Shown here: piece after piece, positions 36,601 to 45,086 of the stretch
Layout: each line of letters starts with the position of its first letter
Position numbering within the stretch: the first letter of the stretch is position 1
Source of the DNA: Paragorgia papillata
Taxonomy: Eukaryota; Cnidaria; Anthozoa; Scleralcyonacea; Coralliidae
Assembly: GCA_035771165.1 (NCBI GenBank)
Contig: JAWNZC010000345.1
Coordinates: 1,596,001 to 1,660,000 of the forward strand
Direction: 5' to 3'
DNA: 64,000 bases
Program-made: the position numbers and the translations under genes
The notes under the pieces: generated by a model
Told to the model about the DNA's origin: nothing
What the model saw: only the letters and a program-made list of their open reading frames with translations
Database searches by the model: none

Positions 36601-38480
36601 CGACTGTTTCGTTTGCTCAGCGTGGAAGCACGCCATCAACTGGAGTAAGATATTCTGCTCCTGGGGCGGTAGTTTCTTCCACTGGTATGTACATCTCTGG
36701 GCAACCGCGCCTGTATGCTGAAGGTACGTAACACTACGCAAGACTGAGACTTTTCAAACGGAGGGGAGGGAGGGAGGGAGGGAAGGGAAGGGAAGGGAAG
36801 GGAAGGGAAGGGAAGGGAAGGGAAGGGAAGGGAAGGGAAGGGAAGGGAAGGGAAGGGAAGGGAAGGGAAGGGAAGGGAAGGGAAGGGAAGGGAAGGGAAG
36901 GGAAGGGAAGGGAAGGGAAGGGAAGGGAAGGGAAGGGAAGGGAAGGGAAGGGAGGGGAGGGGAAGGAAGGGGAAGGGGAAGGGGAAGGAAGGAAGGAAGG
37001 ATGATGGCGTAGATGAAGGGTATTTTCCTTCATGATTGCATCTCTCCACATTCTCTCAAGCATTTTTCCGCTTGCTCAAGGTGTTTTTAGCACCTTACGA
37101 AAAATAACGCGACAGCTCCAGACTGCGTTTACCTCTGTGACCACATTTTAATAAACATGACTTGACCATTTTCCCTTTAGCTACTTATAAACCAGGTTCC
37201 CATCCGAACGCTGTCGTCACTACCCGAGCTTACACGACATTCGTCCGACCAAACGGTCCAGTTACAGCTACGGTGTATCCTCAGCCACAGAGCGTTCCGG
37301 TGTCCCCTACTAACCTCGGTGTCCCTCGTAATTCCCCGCCGTCACCTCGTAACCCTGGTCAGTCACCACCAAACGGGTTCGTGTATACTCAACAACCGTC
37401 CAATGGTGTGGTTATTCGCGCTCACTGTTCACCTGTTACCAGTGCCACAACACAGCCAATGACGTATGCTGTCAATTCAGACAGACGAGGACATCCGACC
37501 GCACCAGTCCATTCTACAATACCTCCCCGTCAGCAAGTGCCGACTGGCATGCAAATACCGCCACCTGATTATCAGGCGTCAACTGGCAGGCCGCAGGTAT
37601 GGAAACGTTCAATATTTTTGGCAGTACTCCGACCTTACTATATTTCAATTTGTACTTCAACACTGGGAAGGTTGTAGGTTCGAGTCCCATCTGGAGTTCC
37701 GTCTGATCTTAACTACTTGCTCCGGGTTTTTTCCGCCGGTTTCTCCGGTTTTCCTCCCTCCGTAAAATCAACACCTAGGGCTTAGTAGGGATCCGTGGTC
37801 TGAACTGTGTCGTATGACGGCTGCTTAAAGCGCCTTTGATATGCCTCGGCACGGCCACATTGAAAAATCCTTAGGAGTAATTTGATTGTAAAGATACACG
37901 TTTGATGTATTCTAATTAAAGACCTTTACCTTTACTTACGACAGCTTGTACAGCAAAAAGAACTGAAACTTTCAACTTTCAAAATAGACTTAGTTCCTAA
38001 CGTTTGAAGCGAAGGCCCTTCGTCAGAGAGAAACGAGTACCAGCTGAACGCTCTAATCATTATGCACACGTGACGTCAAAATGTTTAATTTGCATATCAA
38101 ACACACTGAAATATCTCAGCCTGGTTCCCACTTAATTTTCGTTTCATAGGCACTTTAACTGCCTTAACTGAAATCATTTTAATGTTTGTTTGTTTTTATT
38201 TCAGAAGTCCTACCAACCTGCGCCTGCGGCAAATCCACTTCAGATAAACGGCGTACGAAATTACTCGACGCGTCCAAATGGTCCTCCACCCCCTAGGGCC
38301 GGTGTGGCATTAGCTCCCGGCATTCCTAGCGCGCCTAGACACATGATGGTACAAAATCAAATGGCTCCTCGTGCCCAAGCTACTTACGCTCGGCCTAATG
38401 GTCCGCCACCACTGGTTCGCGCACAGCCACAATCACGACAGCAACAACAGCAGCAGCAGCAGCAACAGCAGCAACAGCAG

Positions 38481-38521
<41 letters not shown>

Positions 38522-39119
38522 TCTTATACAAACCTCGTCACCACGATTCCCAGGTGCCGCACAAACTCACTCGATTCCCCCGCGGCCTCAGAACCCAAAC
38601 AATATAAACCTATCAAGGGCTCAAGTTTCCAACAGTCAAGGCCAAGGTCGAGCCCAAGCTCCTGGCGGCGCTCTTCAAGTTCGTCTCCGAGGTCATTTGC
38701 TACCCAATATTCTTTCAAAAGCTCCTCAAGTTCCCGCTCAGTCCCTGTCGTCCCAAAGCACAGTAGCAACTGGCGTACCACGTGATCTCCCACCGCCGGC
38801 TCCGAATGTGTCCATCTCGGCTGTGGCCAGCGGTATTGTTCTTTCATGGAACATGAGTATTCCTGAGGGATGTGCTCAGATAGACTCGTACCAATTATTT
38901 GCGTATCAAAACACCGGTCATGTCCCACACTCGCCATCCTTGTGGAAAAAACTCGGCATAGTCAAGGCTCTGCCACTGCCCATGGCGTGCACTTTGACTC
39001 AGTTTGTCTCGGGTAGTGTCTATCATTTTGCCGTCAGAGCTATAGATATTCACGGACGAGCTGGAGATTACAGTGCACCGCGGACGATAACCTTACCGGC
39101 AGAAAATGGTAAAAGTTGA
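21338..39119 (+). CDS. ATF7IP: ATF7IP/MCAF1-like SETDB1 cofactor, complete 8-exon CDS
   Basis: Coding exons: 21338-21366, 26449-26468, 28357-28620, 30702-30892, 32745-32930, 36432-36723, 37181-37596, 38205-39119. All junctions have GT-AG ends and agreeing phases; the total of 2,313 nt is 770 codons plus TGA. Start: ATG at 21338, with an in-frame TGA 9 nt upstream. Order: basic NLS-like MDNDLPVKRRRVDKLN (residues 1-16); acidic/Ser-rich stretch; coiled coil (about 164-230, LEESYNENIIPSLEKKIADL), placed like the SETDB1-binding segment; Pro/Ser/Thr-rich linker; 27 consecutive Gln (545-571); C-terminal fibronectin III domain (about 661-765) with the family signature KALPLPMACTLTQFVSGS. In vertebrates ATF7IP stabilises nuclear SETDB1 for H3K9 methylation, and the FNIII domain docks partners such as MBD1. 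The long acidic region before the NLS in human ATF7IP is absent here. The exon calls in the middle rest on splice signals and phase. Confidence 0.9.
21367..22329. other. ATF7IP intron 1, proximal part
   Basis: Begins with donor gtacgt. No further coding exon or clear repeat was seen before the C-rich element at 22,330. Confidence 0.4.
22330..22680. mobile_element. C-rich interspersed repeat, second long copy
   Basis: It matches 5,510-5,890 closely (TTTCCTGCATTTTGAGGCAA onward). A TA-repeat expansion at 22,545-22,573 replaces a short TATATA in the 5.7 kb copy. It lies in ATF7IP intron 1. Confidence 0.7.
22890..23113. mobile_element. PIF/Harbinger-like MITE copy in ATF7IP intron 1
   Basis: About 224 bp, flanked by TTA on both sides, starting AGCCCTAATT and ending AGTAGGCCT. 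Internal sequence is nearly identical to the copies at 9,333, 45,707 and 60,471. Confidence 0.85.
23297..23828. mobile_element. TTA-flanked element with GGGGGCGATTACATGG ends
   Basis: TTA stands at both ends; the termini GGGGGCGATTACATGG and CCATGTATAATCGCCCC are imperfect inverses. Sub-terminal GTTAACCGGG-type motifs are repeated. PIF/Harbinger-like by target site. Confidence 0.7.
24066..25612. mobile_element. Outer element with GGGGCTGTTTAC ends, hosting a hAT insertion
   Basis: The left end (TTAAGGGGCTGTTTACAGTG) and right end (ATAAACAGGCCCTTA) are imperfect inverses. Sub-terminal GCCGAGTTACCCGG-type motifs recur on both sides. Inside are a run of GTAACTAGTTAC motifs (24,087-24,250) and the hAT-like element. 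Confidence 0.6.
24518..25477 (-). mobile_element. hAT-like element with BED-finger remnant
   Basis: 960 bp with ends TAGGGTGAGGCGGTTTTT and AACCGCCTCACCCTA. The flanks CGAGTTAG (24,510-24,517) and CGAGTTAC (25,478-25,485) make an 8-bp duplication with one mismatch, as for hAT. The minus-strand frame beginning at 24,895 encodes a BED zinc finger: WHFFKK, CKIC, NTSNLMQHLRRIHP. The hAT catalytic core is absent, so it is an internally deleted, non-autonomous copy. Confidence 0.8.
25860..26350. mobile_element. Foldback repeat with CCGTAAAGACCGAACGG arms
   Basis: 25,868-26,035 is a near-perfect inverted repeat around GCGATAGCG. The adjoining part with CAACCAATCACAGCGCG and GCCATATAATAA resembles 30,913-31,412, where similar motifs appear in the same order. 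Confidence 0.6.
26449..26468 (+). other. ATF7IP: 20-nt microexon of the ATF7IP-like gene
   Basis: A 20-nt exon sits between a long polypyrimidine tract ending in ttttag and a consensus donor gtgagt. Its phase fits both neighbours: AG from exon 1 plus G gives Arg, and its final G plus AA of exon 3 gives Glu. It encodes RVDKLN and completes the KRRR basic motif. Skipping it would break the frame. Confidence 0.7.
26650..27139. mobile_element. Foldback related to the TTAAAGGGC family
   Basis: Long inverted arms include TTGAAAGAACTC, TTTACAACTTTTTCGTATC and CATATCAAACAAATTGAAA. The right end reads GCCCTTTAAG. It lies between ATF7IP exons 2 and 3. Confidence 0.65.
27136..27574. mobile_element. MITE with GGCCTGGCCAAACGCTTTCA ends
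   Basis: Exact inverted termini; internal dispersed copies of TTCAACAT/ATGTTGAA motifs in both orientations. Confidence 0.75.
27655..28160. repeat. Minisatellite, GGTTCAAAGGTCACACCTGA-type unit
   Basis: About 16 imperfect units of 25-35 bp (AAGGACACA + GGTTCAAAGGTCACACCTGA). It ends about 200 bp before ATF7IP exon 3. Confidence 0.9.
28670..29020. mobile_element. Foldback remnant
   Basis: GATCTCGAAATAAAACTGGA near 28,696 pairs with its complement near 28,980, and AAATGAAGCC pairs with GGCTTCATTT. A related fragment (CCAGTTTTATTAAGATCAG) lies near 53,678. Confidence 0.55.
29235..29440. repeat. (TTGA)n/(TTGC)n tetranucleotide repeat
   Basis: Mixed GATT and GCTT repeats, about 200 bp, in ATF7IP intron 3. 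Confidence 0.9.
29631..29947. mobile_element. Foldback MITE
   Basis: Inverted ends TTTAATACTGTGTCGCTACT and complement; arms of over 90 bp share CTGACAGATTAGG and ATTATATACATTGGCTACG. Confidence 0.75.
30020..30662. mobile_element. Repeat bounded by TA runs, related to window start
   Basis: TA runs at 30,026-30,065 and 30,590-30,622 (then GT repeats to 30,658) enclose the CTCATTAATAATTCATGAGG motif and an inner palindrome pairing CAGAATTCGTGTCCGTTCTG with AGAACGGCCACTCGTTCTG. The right end matches the first 60 bases of the window inverted. ATF7IP exon 4 starts 40 bp further on. Confidence 0.55.
30913..31412. mobile_element. Repeat related to 25.86-26.35 kb
   Basis: Shares the motif order GACCGAGCGA, CCAATCAGCGTGCG, GCCATATAATAA with the earlier copy but is more diverged. 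Confidence 0.45.
31419..31663. mobile_element. MITE with TATTACCAAAACCGA ends
   Basis: Inverted termini about 20 bp long, inner paired blocks GAATCCGTCTGCA and complement; about 245 bp. Confidence 0.7.
31785..32185. mobile_element. Foldback hosting a 196-bp element
   Basis: The outer arms AAATATAGCAAGGTTGGAGT and complement enclose an inner palindrome pairing CTCTGACGAAGGGC-type sequence (31,800-31,945) and the separate insertion 31,967-32,162. Confidence 0.6.
31967..32162. mobile_element. 196-bp element with 9-bp target duplication
   Basis: The termini TAGCCTGGTACCCTGGCCCA and complement are exact. ACTCCAACC flanks both ends (31,958-31,966 and 32,163-32,171). The terminal TAGCCTG is shared with the 1.1-kb element at 9,924. 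Confidence 0.85.
32223..32602. mobile_element. MITE with GGGGGCCTTTACACGAGC ends
   Basis: Inverted ends of more than 25 bp, TA at each side, and many internal copies of AACCCGGGTT in both orientations. It ends about 140 bp before ATF7IP exon 5. Confidence 0.8.
32950..33719. mobile_element. Truncated TTAAAGGGC foldback, interrupted
   Basis: Matches the complete copy at 62,817-63,317 (GTGTTTCTACCCACAACACC block inverted). The right end GCCCTTTAA is intact and the left arm is missing. It is opened by the insertion 33,086-33,518. Confidence 0.7.
33086..33518. mobile_element. 433-bp element with 9-bp duplication and known empty site
   Basis: The ends CAATCTCGTTCCCAGAGCCC and complement pair over about 50 bp. 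ATAATAGCA flanks both sides (33,077-33,085 and 33,519-33,527). The homologous repeat at 63.0 kb carries this site once and uninterrupted. Confidence 0.85.
33720..34423. other. Weak MITE-like sequence, otherwise nothing seen
   Basis: 33,722-33,925 has loosely inverted ends (GCCGTTACACCATGCGATTT and AAAATCGCATCGTGTGGC) around repeated CAACTTGCAA motifs. The rest shows no exon. Confidence 0.4.
34425..34585. mobile_element. TA-flanked MITE with GGGGGGCTTTCCATTT ends
   Basis: Imperfect inverted ends of about 35 bp including GGTTAGACCGGTCAG and CTGACCGGTCTAACC; TA on both sides. Confidence 0.75.
34900..35325. mobile_element. Long foldback element
   Basis: Arms of about 190 bp pair GATGGCATTTTTTGTTACAA and the following sequence with its complement, around a short AT-rich loop near 35,110. 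Confidence 0.8.
35326..35832. other. AT-rich intronic sequence, nothing seen
   Basis: Inside ATF7IP intron 5; no exon-like or clear repeat signal. Confidence 0.4.
35833..35972. repeat. (GACA)n-(GACG)n-(CAGAC)n microsatellite
   Basis: Three adjoining pure blocks: AGAC, then GGAC, then a pentanucleotide run ending GACCAGACCG. Confidence 0.95.
36762..36998. repeat. (GGGAA)n pentanucleotide repeat
   Basis: About 190 bp of nearly pure GGGAA with degenerate GGA ends. It starts less than 40 bp downstream of ATF7IP exon 6. Confidence 0.95.
37650..37970 (+). mobile_element. tRNA-derived SINE fragment
   Basis: GGGAAGGTTGTAGGTTCGAG contains a pol III B-box (GGTTCGAGTCC). A non-tRNA body and a tail with TTACGACAGCTTGTACAGC follow; that tail also ends the tRNA-like repeats at 56.7 and 57.5 kb. 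Confidence 0.6.
38439..38519 (+). repeat. ATF7IP: CAG/CAA repeat coding for 27 glutamines
   Basis: In-frame, mixed CAG/CAA codons in the last ATF7IP exon, residues 545-571. The CAA interruptions should make it less prone to slippage than a pure CAG run. Confidence 0.95.
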
Positions 39120-39607
39120 ACGATCTAAACGTTTCTGTCAGATGTTACGAAAGGGACGAAATGCCCACAGCTGATGCACACCAGAAATTGAATTACAGCC
39201 ACCACCGCCTTTCCATAAAACTAAATCATTTGTTTACTTGGTTCCTCTCGCAATATTTGGAAGTTTTTCACTGTTAATTAGGACAATTAAGTTATTTCTT
39301 CAGACGTGAAACCTGTTTGGAATTGGTTTGAATCGATTCCACCCTCGGTTTTCTTCTTTCTTTCTTTTTTGAGTTTAAACGCCCAGGCCAGGCAATGCTC
39401 AGAATCTTTTGTTATTCCGGAAAGTTTGAAGTCTGTTGTGAAGGTCGGATGTCGTAGTTTCTTAAATTTCTCTGTTATGAGAAATATGTTGAAAACGAAC
39501 CACGTCTGTTCTCATCATGAGTTATCTTTTTGCCAGAATTGTCAACAGAACACGTAATCTTCAATCAGCAGCCATTTTATGCTCCTAAATTTTTCCAGAA
39601 TGTTTTC

Positions 39608-40917
39608 AGAATGGTGGCATTTGACAATTGTCATATGGTGGCATTGTACTACTACTACTATGGTCCATATGGCGGCATTGTACTACTATGGTCCATATGG
39701 TGGCATTGTACTACTATGGTCCATATGGTGGAATTGTACTACTATGGTCCATATGGTGGAATTGTACTACTACTATGGTCCATATGGCGGCATTGTACTA
39801 CTACTATGGTCCATGCAGCGGCATTGTACTACTACTATGGTCCATGCAGCGGCATTCTACTACTACTATGGTTCATATGGCATCGTACTACTATGGTTCA
39901 TATGATGGCATCGTACTACTATGGTCCATATGGTGGCATCGTACTACTATGGTCCATATGGTGGCATCGTACTACTATGGTCCATATGGTGGCATCGTAC
40001 TACTACTACTACTATGGTCCATATGGTGGCATCGTACTACTATGGTCCATATGGTGGCATCGTACTACTATGGTCCATATGATGGCATCGTACTACTATG
40101 GTTCATATGATGGCATCGTACTACTATGGTTCATATGATGGCATCGTACTACTATGGTCCATATGGCATCGTACTACTATGGTCCATATGATGGCATCGT
40201 ACTACTATGGTTCATATGATGGCATCGTACTACTATGGTCCATATGGTGGCATCGTACTACTATGGTCCATATGGTGGCATCGTACTACTATGGTCCATA
40301 TGATGGCATCGTACTACTATGGTCCATATGGTGGCATCGTACTACTATGGTTCATATGATGGCATCGTACTACTATGGTTCATATGGTGGCATCGTACTA
40401 CTATGGTTCATATGGTGGCATCGTACTACTATGGTTCATATGGTGGCATCGTACTACTATGGTCCATATGGTGGCATCGTACTACTATGGTTCATATGAT
40501 GGCATCGTACTACTATGGTCCATATGGTGGCATCGTACTACTATGGTCCATATGGTGGCATCGTACTACTATGGTTCATATGATGGCATCGTACTACTAT
40601 GGTCCATATGGTGGCATCGTACTACTACTACTATGGTCCATATGGTGGCATCGTACTACTACTACTATGGTCCATATGGTGGCATCGTACTACTACTATG
40701 GTCCATATGATGGCATCGTACTACTATGGTTCATATGATGGCATCGTACTACTATGGTTCATATGATGGCATCGTACTACTCTGGTCCATATGGCGGTGT
40801 CGTACTACCATTGTCCATATGGTGGCATCGTACTACTCTTGTCCATATGGTGGCATCGTACTACCATCGTTCATATGGCTGCATTGTACTATGGTGGCAT
40901 CGTACTACATTACTGCG
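39608..40917. repeat. 28-bp minisatellite, 1.3 kb, downstream of ATF7IP
   Basis: The unit is ATGGTCCATATGGTGGCATC plus GTACTACT, with ACT expansions and GGTTCATATGAT variants. Early units read CATTGT, later ones CATCGT. No plus-strand frame contains a stop within a unit, so long artificial reading frames arise. Confidence 0.95.
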
Positions 40918-41177
40918 GTTCAACAATTATTAATACTTACGTGGATTGCGGTAAAAACTCGCTAAATTATTCGGTGTTCTTTTTTCTGGCGTGCTCTATG
41001 GCATGCGGTGGCCCATACTGGTCACAAATCAACCACCTTTGTGCATAAAAAGCATTTGTTAGTAGTTAGTGTAAATAATTCTGTGTAAATTTTGTTCCAG
41101 TTGGTGATAGCGTTTTTTTAATATTCAAATTTATGTAATTGACCATGTAAATTATTTATTTTGTATGTCATTACTTG

Positions 41178-41183
41178 AATAAA
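41178..41183 (+). terminator. Candidate poly(A) signal downstream of ATF7IP
   Basis: AATAAA about 2.06 kb after the ATF7IP stop. If used, the minisatellite would be part of the 3' UTR. Earlier signals cannot be excluded. Confidence 0.3.
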
Positions 41184-41189
41184 GTAATG

Positions 41190-43174
41190 CTCTTTCTACT
41201 CAGACCACGACTAAAAAGAAAAAGCCTGGCTTCGAATTTCAAGACAATTTGTTTTCGTGTCACTAACGTAAACTCGTGTACATCAATGCGTGTCTATTTT
41301 CCCTCTACATGCGCCCCCCTCCCCGAATATGTCAAGTTATGATGTTTGCGGGTAATAACCACTGACCCCTTGGTCGAGGGCCCATGATACTCGGCTCTGT
41401 AGAAGTTCTTTCGCAGATCGTCGGAGTACTCCGCCCGAGAGCATTGTTTCAAGGTACACAACGAAGAATTTTCGACGATTTCCGAAAGACCTTTGCAGAA
41501 CTGAGCTATACAACACCACTGCCAAACGTTTGCGCATGCGTGAGTTTCCTAGTGTAAACATTGCAAGAGAAGTGGGAACTAGCCGTGGCAACAACAACCA
41601 GTGAAGACTAAGGCCCCGTTTACACTAGAGCAAAAGTATCCGGATTCACATTGTTTTTCATCCTCGTGGGAATAAAAAACAATGTGAATCCGAGTAAGAC
41701 TCGACTATTCATTTGTGTTTTAAAAAAGGGTAATGAAAATTACGAAGGGGTCATTTCAGAATATGTTACAATATTGACAAAGAAGCCATGCACAAATTAC
41801 CTACCTTATCTTTTTCGTAGTATGCTTATAATTTTAACTTTGTGTGGACTCGCGGAACAGGCCAAATATTTCAGTGTTTTCCCGCTCTTTTTTGAAGTAC
41901 GAGCTCGGATGTCGCGCAGGCGCAAAACGTTTGGCAGCGGTGTTGAGCTGTACTGAGGTAAATATAAACGATAATCACTGAGACTGAGGTAACTAATTGT
42001 TTTAGTAAAATTTCAGGCCTGAGAAGAATAACCAAGAAATTTAAAACAGACGTCTTTAACTGTCGTAGTTTTATCATGTAAATTCAACCCTGCGAAGTTT
42101 TCTTCACGCTTTGACAGCTGTCTTCAATTCCACATACGATTAAAAACTGACCCAAAATTCAAATAATTTTATGACTAAACACTTTCTCACCTTCAAATAG
42201 TTCCAACTTAGAGCTTTTCTGTGTATACACTCTATCTGTTGGATTTTTTTGACGATTTGTTAGGTTTAAAAGAATAGTCGCTGCAGTCGCCATTTTGAAA
42301 AATAATTACACCATTAATTAATTACACACCATCCGTCAAAATGATGATTCCGACATTTTCCGACAACAATTTCTTGTAAGTTACCTCCAAAATAGGCGGT
42401 TCAGCTCGACCAATCAGACGACGAAAAATTCAATGGTAATTCTGAAATTTTACTAATGGATATTTAGTAGAAACTCATTAGTATAGTACTGGAAATGTTG
42501 CAATCTGATTAGTTACTCCACTCGCTATCCCATGATTCGTCAATACATAGCGAGGAAATTGAGTACCAGTACTCGCGCGGTCATGCAGTAAAATAACATG
42601 TAGGCGACAAGGGCGCTTAGCGCCCAGTAGGCGACGAGCAGTGAAAGATTTGTTTTGCCGTGGTTTTCACACAGAAACAATGATCACGCTTCGTTTTTTG
42701 AAATAATTTGGAAGAACTAAGGTACACAAGTTAGTTTCTACTAAAACAATTAGATTATTCGCTCTCAATTTCTATGAGATAGAATGGAGTTCTCGTCAAC
42801 TATTCACTCACAGAAATTTCAAGCTCATAATCTAATTGTTAAATAGAAACACAAACATCGTTAAACTGGAAATCACAAAGATTTTATTTTTCAATTTATT
42901 TACAATATAAGTGTAGGTTAAGCACCTCACCCGAAGTTTATTAGCGATATATAATACGTTATTTATAACATGATCAAGGAGGTTTCCTAAAGAATTCAAT
43001 AGGAAAAGAGTTTGTGACGTTGTTCACTCAAAGTAGTGACTTGGAAGTCCATGTATATAAACCGCGGTACATCAAAGAAACCCGACTTGATCATATTATA
43101 ATAGAATTCCTCCAGGCGTTGCGAAGACTTAATAACAAAACTCCGAATTTCTTCAAATCAAACTCAATTTGTTT
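41190..43174. other. Intergenic, little structure
   Basis: Contains a partial CCCCGTTTACACTAGAG MITE (41,613-41,688) and short inverted repeats around 42,430-42,850. I searched the minus strand for the missing MLST8 exon and saw none. Confidence 0.45.
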
Positions 43175-43408
<234 letters not shown>

Positions 43409-43589
43409 AAGGCTAAATTACGCCTGGACATCTCTGAAGGCGAGACACACAAGTGCTTTTTGGTGACCTTGATATTTCCGCACGACCTCCTCTTGTTCTA
43501 AACTCCATAATCGAGCAATGCAATCCGAGGACACTAGAACGGAAATAGAAAAGCACAGAAGTTTACACCTTGGACTCACTGGCCTCAAA

Positions 43590-43930
43590 TAATATACTCA
43601 TTATACTGGATAGAGCATCCGGTGCTCGCTGTGAAGTCGGAATAAATTAGCGGCGGCCATTTCAGGTGGGACCCACTTGGGTTTCATACAGCCACTTTTA
43701 AGTTCTCCCATAGCGACAAGTACATGTCACAAAAATTTAGCTGGTTTTCGTTAAAAATCCAATCATTTAAAGCGAAAACCAGAGGCGAAAACAATGATTC
43801 GTCAATATTGTGGGTCCCACCGGATATGGCCACCGCGAGATTTTTAGCCTCACTTCCGACTTCAATTTTTGCCACGGGCGAAACAATAGATGCTCTATCC
43901 AGTATAATGAGTATATTATTTGAGATCAGT
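43590..43930. mobile_element. Foldback element
   Basis: The ends ATAATATACTCATTATACTG and complement, with paired GGCCAT and TGGGTCCCACC blocks inside. Confidence 0.7.
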
Positions 43931-43969
43931 GCTTGGACTACGTCACCGACCCATCGTTTCCGGTCAGTG

Positions 43970-44990
43970 AAGTAGAGCTACATACTACTCCGTTTGTGTC
44001 GACGTTAAGTTCGCCTCTCGAAATTAAATATAATATAAATACCGTAGAATGTTATAAAGTACTTACTAGTGTCAATAAATTACACCCACTGTACGTTATG
44101 GTCATGAAGTAAAGGCCCATACTACCTTTGCGTCGAGGTAGTATAGTTACACGTCTCACTAATATTAACAGTAAACCTGCAGAGTACAACTTCAATAGTC
44201 GGGAAAATATGTATACGTAATTGTCTAAGCACTCTACGAGAACGAAAGCCTACGGTTCAAGAAGTAGAGCTCCATACTACCTTCAGAAAGTCACCAGTTC
44301 ATGAAGTTGAGCTCTATACTTGGGTCGAGTTTAATTAAGTTCAACTTCTCACCAGCTCCATCCTACGTTCGCGATGAGGTAGTTCAACGTCTCACTAACA
44401 TTAATTGTGAGTAGAAACACCCGGTGTGAGAAAAGCACGTCCACGTAATGATGTAAGCCAGCAACCATAAAGTCACGAGTTCATGAAGCAGAGCGCTCCA
44501 TACTACTTTCGCGTTGAAGTAGTTTAAGTTCAAAGTCTCACTAACATTAATTGTGAGATACAACACCCAGTGTCAGAGAAGTGCGTCATGGTGTACGCCA
44601 ACGATCAGTTCATGGAGTAGAGATGAAGTAGGGCCCCATACTACTTTCGCATTGAGTTTAAGGTCGACTTCTCACTAACATTAATTGTGAAACGCAACTC
44701 TCAGTGTCAGAAAAGTACGTCCACGTAATGATGTAAGCCAACAACCATAAAGCCACCAGTTCATGAAGCAGAGCTCCATACTACCTTCACGTTGACATAA
44801 ATTCAACCTGTTACTAAAAATTGTGAAGTACAACTCCTAGGGTCACGAAAGTACACGGCGTCTATGTAATGATATACGCCAACGACCATAAAGCTATGTA
44901 GCAAAGCCCTATACTACTTTTGCAAACAAGGAAGGCTAAGTTCAACCTCTTACTATACAATTTGAAGTGTCAAGAAAGTACGTCTACATT
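43970..44990. repeat. Degenerate tandem repeat, long unit
   Basis: Repeated blocks of AGTAGAGCTCCATACTAC, TCACTAACATTAATTGTGA, ACGTAATGATGTAAGCCA and AACCATAAAG recur about every 120-200 bp with strong divergence, directly downstream of the last MLST8 exon found. Confidence 0.65.
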
Positions 44991-45086
44991 ACCGCCAACT
45001 ATAATTGAAGGCATAGTGTACCTCGCACATTAGTGAAGCTCTACAGTTGTTATATAAGAAAAAAACGGCGTCCCGGTTGCAATTAC

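Noticed and set aside
36636..37063. Ser-Phe-Pro-Leu repeat frames on the minus strand
   Set aside because: Antisense to the GGGAA intronic repeat.
39530..40965. Long repetitive proteins with YYYGPYGG motifs
   Set aside because: Produced by the 28-bp minisatellite, which lacks stops in all plus frames; no start context, splice or family similarity.
44989..45086. MLST8 reading on past its last exon (NCNRDAVFF...)
   Set aside because: The family similarity stops exactly at the donor site, so the continuation is intron.
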